Assembly (NCBI GenBank): GCA_902729315.2
Contig: LR746280.1
Coordinates: 3,282,501-3,346,500, forward strand
Source of the DNA: Spirodela intermedia
Taxonomy: Eukaryota; Streptophyta; Magnoliopsida; Alismatales; Araceae
DNA: 64,000 nucleotides
Reading direction: 5' to 3'
Part shown: piece by piece, positions 25,975 to 36,089 of the stretch
How positions within the stretch are numbered: position 1 is the first letter of the stretch
Layout: each line of letters opens with the position of its first letter
Program-made: the position numbers and the translations under genes
The notes under the pieces: generated by a model
The model's input: only the letters and a program-made list of their open reading frames with translations
What the model was told of the DNA's origin: nothing
Databases searched by the model: none

Positions 25975-26226
25975 ATGCAGAAAACACACGTGAGAGTGCT
26001 CCGGGGGGCGTGGAGTCTCCCCCTCGTGTTCCTCCTCTCCTCTGCACTCCTCGTCCTCTTCTGCTTTCGGAAGCTACTTCTCAGTTTCCTCTTTTGGCCG
26101 GCAGCCGACGTCCCGGCGGAGCGGGCCCACCGACGGCGACGCCGGCAGCTTCCGGCGCCGCCGGACACCCCCAATCCTCCTCCTCCTCTGCCTCCGCCGG
26201 AATATAATAAATCATCACCAACGTGA
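25975..26226 (+). CDS. Possible small signal-anchored Pro-rich protein (unconfirmed)
   Basis: An 83-residue plus-strand frame, divergent from the MAPKKK gene. A short basic N-terminus is followed by a long hydrophobic run (residues ~13-42: LPLVFLLSSALLVLFCF, then LLLSFLFW), then an Arg cluster (RAHRRRRR) and a Pro-rich tail (PAPPDTPNPPPPLPPP). The layout of signal anchor, basic cleavage-like site and short tail resembles secreted peptide precursors, but no known peptide motif (CLE, IDA, CEP, PSY, RGF) is present. The surrounding DNA is GC-rich and overlapping frames are open on both strands, so chance is a serious alternative. Confidence 0.25.
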   Translation: MQKTHVRVLRGAWSLPLVFLLSSALLVLFCFRKLLLSFLFWPAADVPAERAHRRRRRQLPAPPDTPNPPPPLPPPEYNKSSPT

Positions 26227-28004
26227 TCTCCCCCGCCGATTGGGCACGGGCGTGCGAAAGATCCCAGCTTTTTGGGCAGCTAGGTGATACAAATCCAACC
26301 TTTCCCGGGGGGCGGCACGGATCCTGTCCTTGATCCTCGTGTTCTAATTGCCCACTAGATTCAAGCACATATTAAAGAGAATAAACTGAACAAATATGAA
26401 TCGAAAATTGGAAGTTATACGAACACAATTAATCGAAGCATGGGGATCATTGTGTAGGGAAATGTAGATCTTTTTTTACTGGGTAAGATCAGGCCAATCC
26501 GTCCTTACATGCCTGAGGAAAAGGCCAATGAAAGAGCTAAAAGAATCACTTAAAGAACAGCTGAAGAGGAATGATTGCCAAAAGAGACATCATAGAATGA
26601 AAAATCTGGCATAGCACATTTTAGGTATATGCCACTTTTTTTTTTGTTAGCAAATATTATTTTTCTAAACACCCAATCTTGGGTGATGGGTGTTTGTGCG
26701 AATTAGGCAGCTTAGCTAAATGGGAGGAGCTGTGATGGGAGAGGGTGACTAAGTAGGACCCCACTTTTACTTGCTTAATTTATTCACAAATAAGAATTTA
26801 AATCGTTTATTTTTATTAATTCCCCTGAATATACCTTTTTGATTGATATTCCACATAAAAGAGATGATAAATTGATGAATTTAAGGTGTTCGGCATGGTG
26901 TTGGAGGATTCCTTGGAATTGACTATGAGGTGGCTCCGGTTGATGAATTATTATCGTATTTAACGATTATTTATATAGGATTTAATTGTTTAATGGCGTA
27001 GGTATTTTATGTGATGATAATTCGTGTGATGTGGCTTGAATGACCTTCTTGGACATGCACGTGCAACATGCCTGCGTCAATCGCCGGTGTTGGTGCCACG
27101 TGAGAATGACCCCTAACGTTTTCTACTCTCTTTCTATCTATCCATCCATCTGTCTCTTTCTCTCCCCCATTATCCGTCTGTCTGTTCCTCTCTGACCCTC
27201 CGTTTCGTCTCTCTCTCTCTCTCTCCCCATGTGTACGATACAGAATACCTCTCCGTCTCTCCCTCTCAATCTGTCTAAAACAAGACACGCGTGGCGAGCA
27301 AGTCCCACGTCCTGCACGTGAGAACATGCAGTGGGGCTGGCGGAGAATCGATCCTAATCCAGAGGGAGAAAGACGACAACGGCCGCATGTTTCGCCTTTT
27401 GTTTTGATGGTGAATAAGACGGTCCGTTAGCGACATCAACGGGGAGGGCGAGCGTCAGAGTCAAGGCCCGACTTCAGACCTTCCCTTCCCCCCTACAGAA
27501 GAGCGAGAGAGAGAGAGAGAGAGCTGGATTCTCTCTCTAGATTGAGATACAGGGGGTCTTTTTTGCATGGGTTTCCACAGATCCTAGCCGTCGACATCTT
27601 TATGCCTATTGTTTTCAATTCCTTTCGCGTGTGTTTTCCCTGATGCCTTCGGTATCTCTGAGACTGTGGAGAGGTAGATAGGGAAAGAGAGAGCTGTTAG
27701 GAGACTGTCTGCTGTCGAACATTTCTTTTGCATGCTCTTCAAGGATCTCCTGTGAAATTCTCAAAATTGTGTGTTGGGGTGTGAGAATGTGAGAATTTCG
27801 TTCTCTTTGGCATGGTTTCATTAGATGCCTTGCCGTAAAGATAGATAGATAGATAGAGAGAAGCTGACATTGTTGCTCACACTTCCTCCTCTTTTGTAAT
27901 GCGTTTGTAAGATGTCTTTCGTTAACTCCATGAATTGAGAGAGAGAGATTTTCCAAGATCTTTATCTTCCCGGGTAGAATCATCTGTGCAAAAGTCTACA
28001 CAAG
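26227..28004. other. Intergenic region with GA/CT-rich tracts; no gene recognised
   Basis: Contains AT-rich spacer (26340-27000) and simple-sequence tracts (CT-rich around 27120-27230, GA at about 27505-27522, GATA units at 27838-27860). Open frames here are translations of repeats. Nothing coding is supported. Confidence 0.6.
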
Positions 28005-28436
<432 letters not shown>

Positions 28437-30592
28437 CTCACACGCCATCCCCTCAGCGTGTGCCTTCTCTCTCTTGTCTACCCAGTCTTAAGCTCGCACC
28501 CTTGTAAAAATATCAACAAAGTTCTCCATGGCTCCTCACAAGGTAGTCCATGAATCTACACACCTTTGAATAGTCGAAGCAGATTAAAGCCTCCAAGGAG
28601 GATCAGACCCCACCTGAGTATATCTCAGACTCCACAAATGATGCCCATGTGTTCATCTTGGCACCGTCTAATCCTACCTCCTCCTGATGAAATAAAAAAA
28701 TATATCTCTGCAATCTTCGGGGAGAAAAAATCACTTTTATTTTTAATTTTCATGCTTAATCGGATCCAAGGGTCAAATTAATCTCATGACAAGAGTCCCA
28801 TATAATTCCAACAAAATACGCACTGATAAAGAAGTTTTCATGATAATAATATCTACACCGAGAAGTCAAATCATTTGAATCCCACTTCCCAAATATGCAC
28901 ATCCAGACACTGCGGCTTGCCTGGGATTACTGAATGATTTCTGGTCCCGAATCAAAAAATTATTTACCATTGGGGGGCTGATCATGGGACAAGGTTCTTG
29001 TGTTACAGGTTAATTTCTTCAGAGCTCCCCATTTTATTATGATCCAGAAACAGATGATTAGCAATCCCAGATTAAGGAGCCAAGGGTGGTTTCGGTGGGC
29101 ATCAATTCTCAGGGCAAACCAATTAGCCGCTCAAATGGAGTGATCAAGTGTTTATGTATGGGGCCAAGGATCAATGATCCGAGAAACCAACTTGAGGACA
29201 AACCTACTTAGAAATAAGTTACCATCGATATATTTCATCCCTCTGTCCACAAAATTTTATACAATCTCGCAATATATGTTGGTAATGAAGCAACGATGGA
29301 GTAGTCCAAAGCATCAACCCCCCATTGACGGAGCTTGAAAATACTAGAAAGAAAAGGTATATATGCAATCAACCAGAACATGATATATATGGAATTTCCA
29401 TAAAGTGTTCTTAGAATAAGGCAACACCAAACGTTTCGGACATCAGCACACTACGGATGATCTACCCAATATTTAAAGGGCAAGCAGCAATGCAAGGAAC
29501 AGCAGTGACTGTTTTCTTGAAAAAGAAACTTGCTATTTCTCTGTGATGAACAGTATTCTTCGGGGTCTGAACATCATCGAAGCATCAAATGGATCATCAT
29601 AGCTGAGACTGATAAAAATAAGTGCTCTGGGCTATTCCTTATAACATCAGTACAAATGCAGATGCATGCAATCATAGAGCCCACTGTGAGCAGCACTAAG
29701 GAAATGCTCCAATCTTCCAAAGTTACAGGTAAAATGCCAGAGGGGTTGAATGATTTAAGAGACTTATCTTGAGGAGATCACCTCTGGTTGGGGAAGAAGC
29801 CCGTCCAAAAGTCCAGATCCTTTTCCCTTGCACTAAAACAGTAACTCAACGACTGCCTGGAGCACTTTTTATTGACCCAAAGCTTGAATAATCAAATGGG
29901 GCTTCCATGGAAATGATGAAAATCTGGGATGGAATATGTGATGTATGCTCAATATTTCAAAATTCTGGATCAATCAATGGTGTAACTTCCCGAAAGTACT
30001 GGAATCAGAGATGATACTGGATAAACTTTAACAAGGGCAAAGAGGCACAGCTCCACTCCTTCCCCCCCCCCCCACAGTAAGGACATGCAGGGGCTTAACT
30101 TATGAACCATAGTTGAAAATGTGCAACATTAAGGATGACAAGGGATTATTCATGCTTATTAAGAACTCAGACCCTGTGATAGAGCAAGAATACTCTCAAA
30201 GTTCCAACACAGAAAACACAAGGGAAGAAAAAGTGCCAGATATTAAGCTATTGGGAGTAAAGCTAAAACCCAATTGATCCAGCAACAGAGACTCTGCAAG
30301 AAACCTCCCCCCGAATAAAGGAAAATAAAAGTACTCATTGGGCGACATTAGAAATAGTCGCAACCCAAGAGGTAAAATTAACCAGAAAACAAGCAGTAGG
30401 ATTCGTGTATCCTACGCCGAAAAAACTGTCTTCATGGGCCTCACCGTGTACATGAATCCATTTCTTCGGAACTCACACAAGCAAAATTTGTCAGGCCGCA
30501 CTCTTTGATGAATCGGAGCTCCCAGCATGCTAATTAGACCTGAAAAAAAAAAAATCGCTCAGGATTACGTCAGCAGGAGACCAACATGCAGG
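28437..30592. other. Gene-free intergenic region
   Basis: About 2.1 kb of moderate composition without convincing coding frames. A C-run near 30061-30073 is the only low-complexity feature. The last few hundred bases should include the 3' UTR of the coiled-coil gene that ends at 30593. Confidence 0.5.
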
Positions 30593-31525
30593 TTAGTTGT
30601 AAAATCTCAAACACCGAAACCGATCAAAAAATCTCCACCTGATCTTTGCATAGCGCAGGTAGCATGCTATTGCCGTCACAACAGTGACTGCACCTGCAGA
30701 TGCCGCCATAATCTTCCAAGAGAATTTATGACCCAAGATTTCATCTGTAGGGTAGACCTTCTTAGCAGCGACATCATCAGTAGACCTGTTCCCATTCTCA
30801 ACCAGATGGACCCTCTCCAACTTCGCTGCGTACAAACCAACTTTCTCCTCCAAGTCTGCCATCGCCAGTTTCAGTTTCATCACCTCTTCTCCCTTCTCCG
30901 ACGACGCTGGCCCCAGCTCCATCTCCAGAGATTTCAACGTACCTTCAAGCTCAAGAACTCTCGCCTCCGCTTGATCCTTCTTCTTTTCCAACGCGTCCTT
31001 CTCGCCCACCAGATTCCCAAGGAAGGCTTTCAGCTCGCCCTCGATCTTATTGGCTTCCAACACCTTCCCCTGCAACTCCTTCACCTCGCCCTCCAACCTC
31101 TGCAAGGATTCCTTGAGATCCCTCACCTCGGCGGCCTTATCATCACCCTCGGACATAGCGCCAACAAGGTCGTGTTGCAACCGGGAGACCTCCCCCTCCA
31201 GTTCCGCCGCCCGAGCGGCCACCGCCTCCAGCGCCCGCCTCTCCCCCTTCGCCCGATCGGCCTCCTCCGCCCTCTCCGTCGCAAGCCTCGAGAGCTTCCC
31301 CTCCAGATCCCTGATTTGCGCCTCCAGGGAGTCCCTCGATCCCTGGAGCTCTTCAATGGTGGCCTGGAATATCTCCACCTGGGTAACGGCCGCCTCGAGC
31401 TCGCTCTGGAGGTCCGCTCGCTCAGACCGGAGCTTCTCGACTTCGCCCTGCTTCTCCTCCGACTCCTCCACGGCGGCAGCGGCGGCGGCGGCGGCGTCGT
31501 TCGCAGGGGCGGTTTCGCCTTCCAT
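30593..31525 (-). CDS. Coiled-coil tail-anchored protein, peroxisomal and mitochondrial division factor (PMD)-like
   Basis: Intronless frame of 310 residues, ATG at 31525. After a short Ala-rich N-terminus, residues ~20-255 form near-continuous heptads rich in Glu, Lys, Leu and Arg (LQSELEAAVTQVEIFQATIE, LEKKKDQAEARVLELEGTLK). A single hydrophobic span follows (~272-290, AASAGAVTVVTAIACYL), then a basic tail rich in Arg and Phe. Long coiled coil plus one C-terminal membrane segment is the architecture of plant PMD1/PMD2, which sit on peroxisome and mitochondrion outer membranes with the coil in the cytosol and promote organelle division or morphogenesis. Assignment is by architecture and general resemblance; another tail-anchored coiled-coil protein is possible. 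An AG-GTGGAG donor at 30637-30638 could replace the final residues by splicing. Confidence 0.65.
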   Translation of the reverse strand: MEGETAPANDAAAAAAAAVEESEEKQGEVEKLRSERADLQSELEAAVTQVEIFQATIEELQGSRDSLEAQIRDLEGKLSRLATERAEEADRAKGERRALEAVAARAAELEGEVSRLQHDLVGAMSEGDDKAAEVRDLKESLQRLEGEVKELQGKVLEANKIEGELKAFLGNLVGEKDALEKKKDQAEARVLELEGTLKSLEMELGPASSEKGEEVMKLKLAMADLEEKVGLYAAKLERVHLVENGNRSTDDVAAKKVYPTDEILGHKFSWKIMAASAGAVTVVTAIACYLRYAKIRWRFFDRFRCLRFYN

Positions 31526-31658
31526 GGGCGACGCTGGTGGATTTCAGAAGGAAGCCGGCGGGGGGGGATCGCAAGTACAAGAGAGAGTGACGGAGAGACA
31601 CACACAGAAGGGAGTTGGCCAATTAGATGGACAAACCGCAGGAGAAAAGAAGCTTATT

Positions 31659-31678
31659 TCTCTCTCTCTCTCTCTCTC
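31659..31678. repeat. (CT)n tract upstream of the PMD-like gene
   Basis: Perfect CT/GA run about 135 bp upstream of the ATG, in probable leader or proximal promoter. Confidence 0.9.
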
Positions 31679-31679
31679 G

Positions 31680-32369
31680 TGTTTCTCTTTATGGAAAAGT
31701 AAAAAAATAAAATTATTGCTATTTTTTTATTCTCGGTAAATACAAGTTTCTAATGTGTTTTAAATAATTAGCCACGACCCTTCAATTTATTCGTATATTT
31801 AGTATTACAGTAATTACAGCAGAATCTCTCTCCCTCTCTCTCCCTCCCCTGCTGATTGGGCCATCTAATAGAAAATCAAATTTCGTCTGCCTAAAATGAT
31901 TAGAAGGAAAATTTCTATCTCTATACATTCTTTTCCACTTTAAAATAATAAAACGGAGAATTTTTTTAATTACGAAGTTCAAGAGCACCCAATTCTAAAA
32001 AATATTCACGGCCATTTTTAAATATGGAATAAAAATTCGAGTAAATCTAGAATTTTTATTATAAAACCCCGAATATTAGACTCCAATTAATTTGGATCCT
32101 TTATTAAAAATATATATTTTAAAAAAATGATCGCCATTAAGTTCTGATCAACCCAATTGACGAAGAACAATCGGTCAACTAGGGTTTGAGGTCGTTGGGA
32201 GTCCGGTAGCAAGCAATGAACGTGGGTGCCATGAGGCTGTGATCAGAGGAGGAGGAGGAGGAGGAGAGAGAATACCAAGAACTCTAAGAACTTGGAAAAA
32301 TAATTGCAAGACAAGTGGGAGTTGACTTGTGTTTGTCTTTGAAGAATTTAGATAGACAGGGGTTGACTC
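31680..32369. other. Intergenic spacer
   Basis: AT-rich promoter-side sequence of the PMD-like gene merging into the 3' flank of the PPR gene. No gene. A GGA-triplet run lies at about 32248-32262. Confidence 0.6.
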
Positions 32370-34640
32370 TCAGTCCTTGTCCTCGTCGTCGTCGTCGGCG
32401 GCGGCGCTCCTCATTTCCTTGTACAAGTTTCTCAGCAAGGAAGTCAACTCCCCGTGCTGAGGATGTGAGGATTGACCCACGAAGAAGGTCGCGGCAGCGG
32501 CGCCGTTGACCTCGACAGAGCTCCACCCGGGGGTCTTCTTCAGGCCCAGCGACCTCATCCTCGCCCACGACTCCCCAACAGCGTCCCATCTGCTGGCGGC
32601 GGAGAAGCCCTGAGCCAGCTGCACGTAGCTCCCGGCGGCGGCGGGCTCCATGGCCAGGATCTCGGCGGCGACCTCCTCCGCGAGGGCTGCGTCTCCGTGA
32701 GTCCGGGAGGCGTCGAGGAGGATCCCCAGAACCTCGGAGGTGGGCGTTGACCGCGCTACCGCCGCCGCCTCTCGCAGCATCCCCGCGCGGCCGAGGAGGT
32801 CAACAACGCAGGCACAGTGCTCCATCTCCGGCGACAGGCCGAAGTCCTCCGCCATGCTCCGGAAGATACGGAGCCCGTCGCCGACGAGTCCGGCGTGGCT
32901 GCAGGCAGAGAGCGCCGCCAAAAAGACTACCCGATTTGGGGGGATTCCGGTGGAGAGGAAGGCGGAGAACAGCTCCAGCGCCGCCTCCCCACTCCCGTGG
33001 CTGCCATATCCGGCGATCATCGAGCTCCACGAGACCAGGTCCCTCTCCGCCGCCATTATCGAGTCGAAGCAGCTCCGAGCAACTCGGAGCTCGCCGCACT
33101 TGCAGTACATGTCCACCAGCGCCGTCATGGCAGCTACGGCGGGGGGCCACTGCTGGTTCCTCACCAAGAAGCCGTGGAGGGGCCTCCCATGGCGGAGGGA
33201 GCCCAGAGAAGCCGAGCCCTTGAGCAGGAGGAGGACGGTGATAGAGTCTGGCCTGAGGCCGGTCTCCACCATCTTCTCCAAGAAGCGGAAGGCCATCTCC
33301 AGATCGCCATTCTGGACGAAACCGGAGATCACAGAGTTCCAGGAAACCAGGTCTCTCTCCTGCATCGCCCAGAAAAGCTGCTGGCTCTGCCTCATGCGGC
33401 CGCACTTGGAATACATGCTGATCAGAGAGTTCTCCGCCGGTGGGTCCATGGGGATCATGCTCCGGCGGAGGAGGTAGCCATGGATAGAGGCTCCGAGATG
33501 GAGGGAGCCCAGTTGCCCGCAGGCCGCCAGGAGGCTGGCTATGGCAGGAGAGCCGAGAATCTCCTCCCCGGAAATCAACGCCCTAGGGAAGCGTTTCAGG
33601 GCCTCGTCTGCTCGATCGTTCTGGACCAGACCCGCCGTCATGGCGGTCCAGAAAACAGAGTCCCTCTTGGCGGCCAGATCGAAGAGGAGGTAGCCATAGC
33701 TCAGATTCTTCTGCCTCAGGTACATGGTCAACAGGGAGGTCACCACGCCAGCATCCAGGTCAACCCCCGACGTTATGATCAGCCCGTGGATCGATTTTCC
33801 GACAAGAACCGATCCAGCGGTGGCGGCGGCGCAGGAGACCAGAGAGGAGAAGGTCCGCCGATCGGGCACAGAATCAGCGTCCTCCATCATCTTCTTGAAT
33901 AGCTCCAGAGAGTCTCTGAGGGCTCCTGCGCGAGAATAACCAGAAATCATGGTGTTCCAGGAGATCACGTCCCGGTGAGGCATTGAGTGGAAAAGGTGGC
34001 GGGCGGAGCTCGCTCTTCCGAGCCTCAAGTAGACGTTGACCAAGGAGTTGACCACCGGGAGATGAGACTGAAGCCCGCTTCTGATGGCGGTGGCGTGGAG
34101 GCACTGCAGCTGAGCCGCCTCCCGGATTCCGGGGAGCAACCCCAGGAGGGTGACGGCGTTGGGTTCGACGCCTTCGCGCCACATCCTCTGGTACGCTGCC
34201 ATGGCGGCGTTCGGATCGCCGGAGAAATGGGAGTAGGCGGCGATGATGGCGGACCAGGGAACGGCGGTCCTGCGTGGCATTTCGTCGAACACTCGGCGGG
34301 CGCTTGCCACGTATCCGAGCTTCGCGTAGGCGTGGATGAGGGAGGAGGCGACATAAGGGTCCTGGTGGTGGCCAAAGACGACGGCCCGCTGGTGGAGGTT
34401 GACGGCGAGGGCTACCGCGCCGGCGGCTGCGCAGGCCTTCAGGAGAGAGGGGACCGCGCGGATGTCCGGGGTGGCGCCGCCGAAGACCGCGCCAGCGTAC
34501 TTGGCGAGGGCCCTCCTCCATGGTTCTGCTGGGGGATGCCCGGTAGAGGTCGAGGAACCCGGCGGAGGAGGAGGCGCCGCCGCCGCCGCGGAGAGAGGAT
34601 TCGACGACGGGAAGGTCTGAGAGGTACTAGCGCTGTTCAT
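32370..34640 (-). CDS. Pentatricopeptide repeat protein, PLS class with E/E+ C-terminus
   Basis: Intronless, 756 residues, strongly GC-rich, ATG at 34640. A Ser/Pro/Ala-rich N-terminus (residues 1-45) may serve as an organelle targeting peptide. From about residue 55 to 640 there are repeated 31-36-residue PPR units with the usual signatures: SSLIHAYAKLGYVASARRVF, PWSAIIAAYS, RDVISWNTMISGYSRAG, ENSLISMYSKCG, RDLVSWNSVISGFVQNG, ALVDMYCKCG, DLVSWSSMIAGYGSHG. The C-terminus has the E motif (MRSLGLKKTPGWSSVEVNG) and an E+-like stretch (TFFVGQSSHPQ), then stops in an acidic tail without a DYW domain. Such proteins bind organelle RNA site-specifically, mostly for C-to-U editing, recruiting a DYW deaminase in trans. 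The target is unknown. Individual repeat boundaries were not computed. Confidence 0.95.
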   Translation of the reverse strand: MNSASTSQTFPSSNPLSAAAAAPPPPPGSSTSTGHPPAEPWRRALAKYAGAVFGGATPDIRAVPSLLKACAAAGAVALAVNLHQRAVVFGHHQDPYVASSLIHAYAKLGYVASARRVFDEMPRRTAVPWSAIIAAYSHFSGDPNAAMAAYQRMWREGVEPNAVTLLGLLPGIREAAQLQCLHATAIRSGLQSHLPVVNSLVNVYLRLGRASSARHLFHSMPHRDVISWNTMISGYSRAGALRDSLELFKKMMEDADSVPDRRTFSSLVSCAAATAGSVLVGKSIHGLIITSGVDLDAGVVTSLLTMYLRQKNLSYGYLLFDLAAKRDSVFWTAMTAGLVQNDRADEALKRFPRALISGEEILGSPAIASLLAACGQLGSLHLGASIHGYLLRRSMIPMDPPAENSLISMYSKCGRMRQSQQLFWAMQERDLVSWNSVISGFVQNGDLEMAFRFLEKMVETGLRPDSITVLLLLKGSASLGSLRHGRPLHGFLVRNQQWPPAVAAMTALVDMYCKCGELRVARSCFDSIMAAERDLVSWSSMIAGYGSHGSGEAALELFSAFLSTGIPPNRVVFLAALSACSHAGLVGDGLRIFRSMAEDFGLSPEMEHCACVVDLLGRAGMLREAAAVARSTPTSEVLGILLDASRTHGDAALAEEVAAEILAMEPAAAGSYVQLAQGFSAASRWDAVGESWARMRSLGLKKTPGWSSVEVNGAAAATFFVGQSSHPQHGELTSLLRNLYKEMRSAAADDDDEDKD

Positions 34641-36089
34641 CTACCAGCGAGCGGAAAGGGTGGCGGGGAGGGAAAGTCAAGGGAAGCTCTTTTTGGGCCA
34701 CATAGCACAGAATCTTAATGGGTCATAAACGTGGAGGCCCATTTTTTGCTCATTTGACATAGAACTTTCTGTCTTAAGGCGAACCCGTTGACTTAGGATC
34801 GGTCAATGCTCGCTCCGATCAGGATTATCCAGGGCCGCCGACAGGGGCCAGATCTCCATCAGAGTTTTACGTTTTGCCCGACGACCTGGCTAATGCCACC
34901 TGTGGAAAAGTCAACGGGCAACAGACCGCAGCAACAGGGTCTGTTGACCATCAAAGAAAGAGGGAATAGAGAGAGGTGCGGGAATCAAATAAATGGTGGA
35001 GAGCACATAAAAGAAAAGAATACTAAGCTAGGGAAATATGTCACTAAGATTCTCAAATATAGCACAAAAATGTTGACCTAACCCACCTCCCCTCCCTCCC
35101 CCCGGACCGATGGCTTCATTCCCAGTTAGACAGGACCTGCCTAGTCAAAGGCGTCCCCAATGATGCTGACTGGGCTCCGGGGGCGCCCTATGGAACGCCG
35201 GTGGGCCCCGCAGGTTCTGCAGTCGGCCCCTGCAGCATCAGTTGACCTAAGAAAAGAAGGTAAACTTCAAGATGGTAAAAAATAATGCAGGTGATGAAAT
35301 AGCAGCGAGGAATTTTGTAGAACATACGAGCAGTGTTTCCATAAAAAACGTCGCGCAGACAAAACCATGACCAAATTTAGTACTTTGGTCAAAATGTGGA
35401 TGTCAACGGAGGATTTCAGCACAGCTCTGTCGAACAGAAAGGAACAACCATGCGGAGCATTAGGAATGGAGATCATTCCATTCATAGAAATCTCCAAACC
35501 CAAGAAAAACGAGAAAGCTGATCAGTCTCATCCCTGATAAACGGCAACTAGAAATCGGATAATGTGCCAAGAACCAACAACATGGATATCAGACGATCGA
35601 CAGGCATGAAATTCACACAGTAGGTTAAAGACTGACAAATACATAAATACGTACACTTATACGTATGTACTGCCATGAACAATTCACGCTCTGTAGCATC
35701 CACACAGCCAAAAAAAAAAAGAAAAAGAAGAAAAAAACTATTTTTCTAGGGACATTAAAATTTTTATGCATAATTTTTCAGGTGCATCTCCATACAATAG
35801 CCTTTTTTTCTTCAAGCCTGAGAGATTCCCCGAAAGAAAAAAAAAAAAAAGAAGAGTCAACATTAACAGAAAAAATTCAGCAGGAACTCGACGACACCCA
35901 TTTGTATCAAATTATAAATTCAGCGCGAATTCCCTGATACCCATAAATAGCAAATTTTAATTCTGCATGAACTCCATGGTACCCAGGCAGAGTATGCAGT
36001 AAGTAATGAGGGTTATTCTAAAGGAGGGCATGGCTTGGTCTCCTCAAGAACACAAGCTTCCGTCCAGAAGAGCACCGCGCAATCTCTTT
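34641..36089. other. PPR promoter side and intergenic sequence
   Basis: No gene recognised. Contains a short GC-rich block (about 35085-35245) with an imperfect dyad (GATGCTG near 35161, CAGCATC near 35233) and poly-A-rich sequence around 35710-35860. Confidence 0.5.

Noticed and set aside
30527-31739. Plus-strand frames of 391 and 229 residues opposite the PMD-like gene
   Set aside because: Antisense shadow of coiled-coil codons; no splice or start features, and low-complexity composition.
32747-34718. Several plus-strand frames up to 361 residues opposite the PPR gene
   Set aside because: Shadows of a GC-rich coding strand whose minus frame contains recurrent PPR units and an E domain.
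35085-35245. GC-rich dyad as a microRNA precursor or transposon end
   Set aside because: Only seven base pairs at the ends match well; the middle does not pair and no known miRNA sequence is present.
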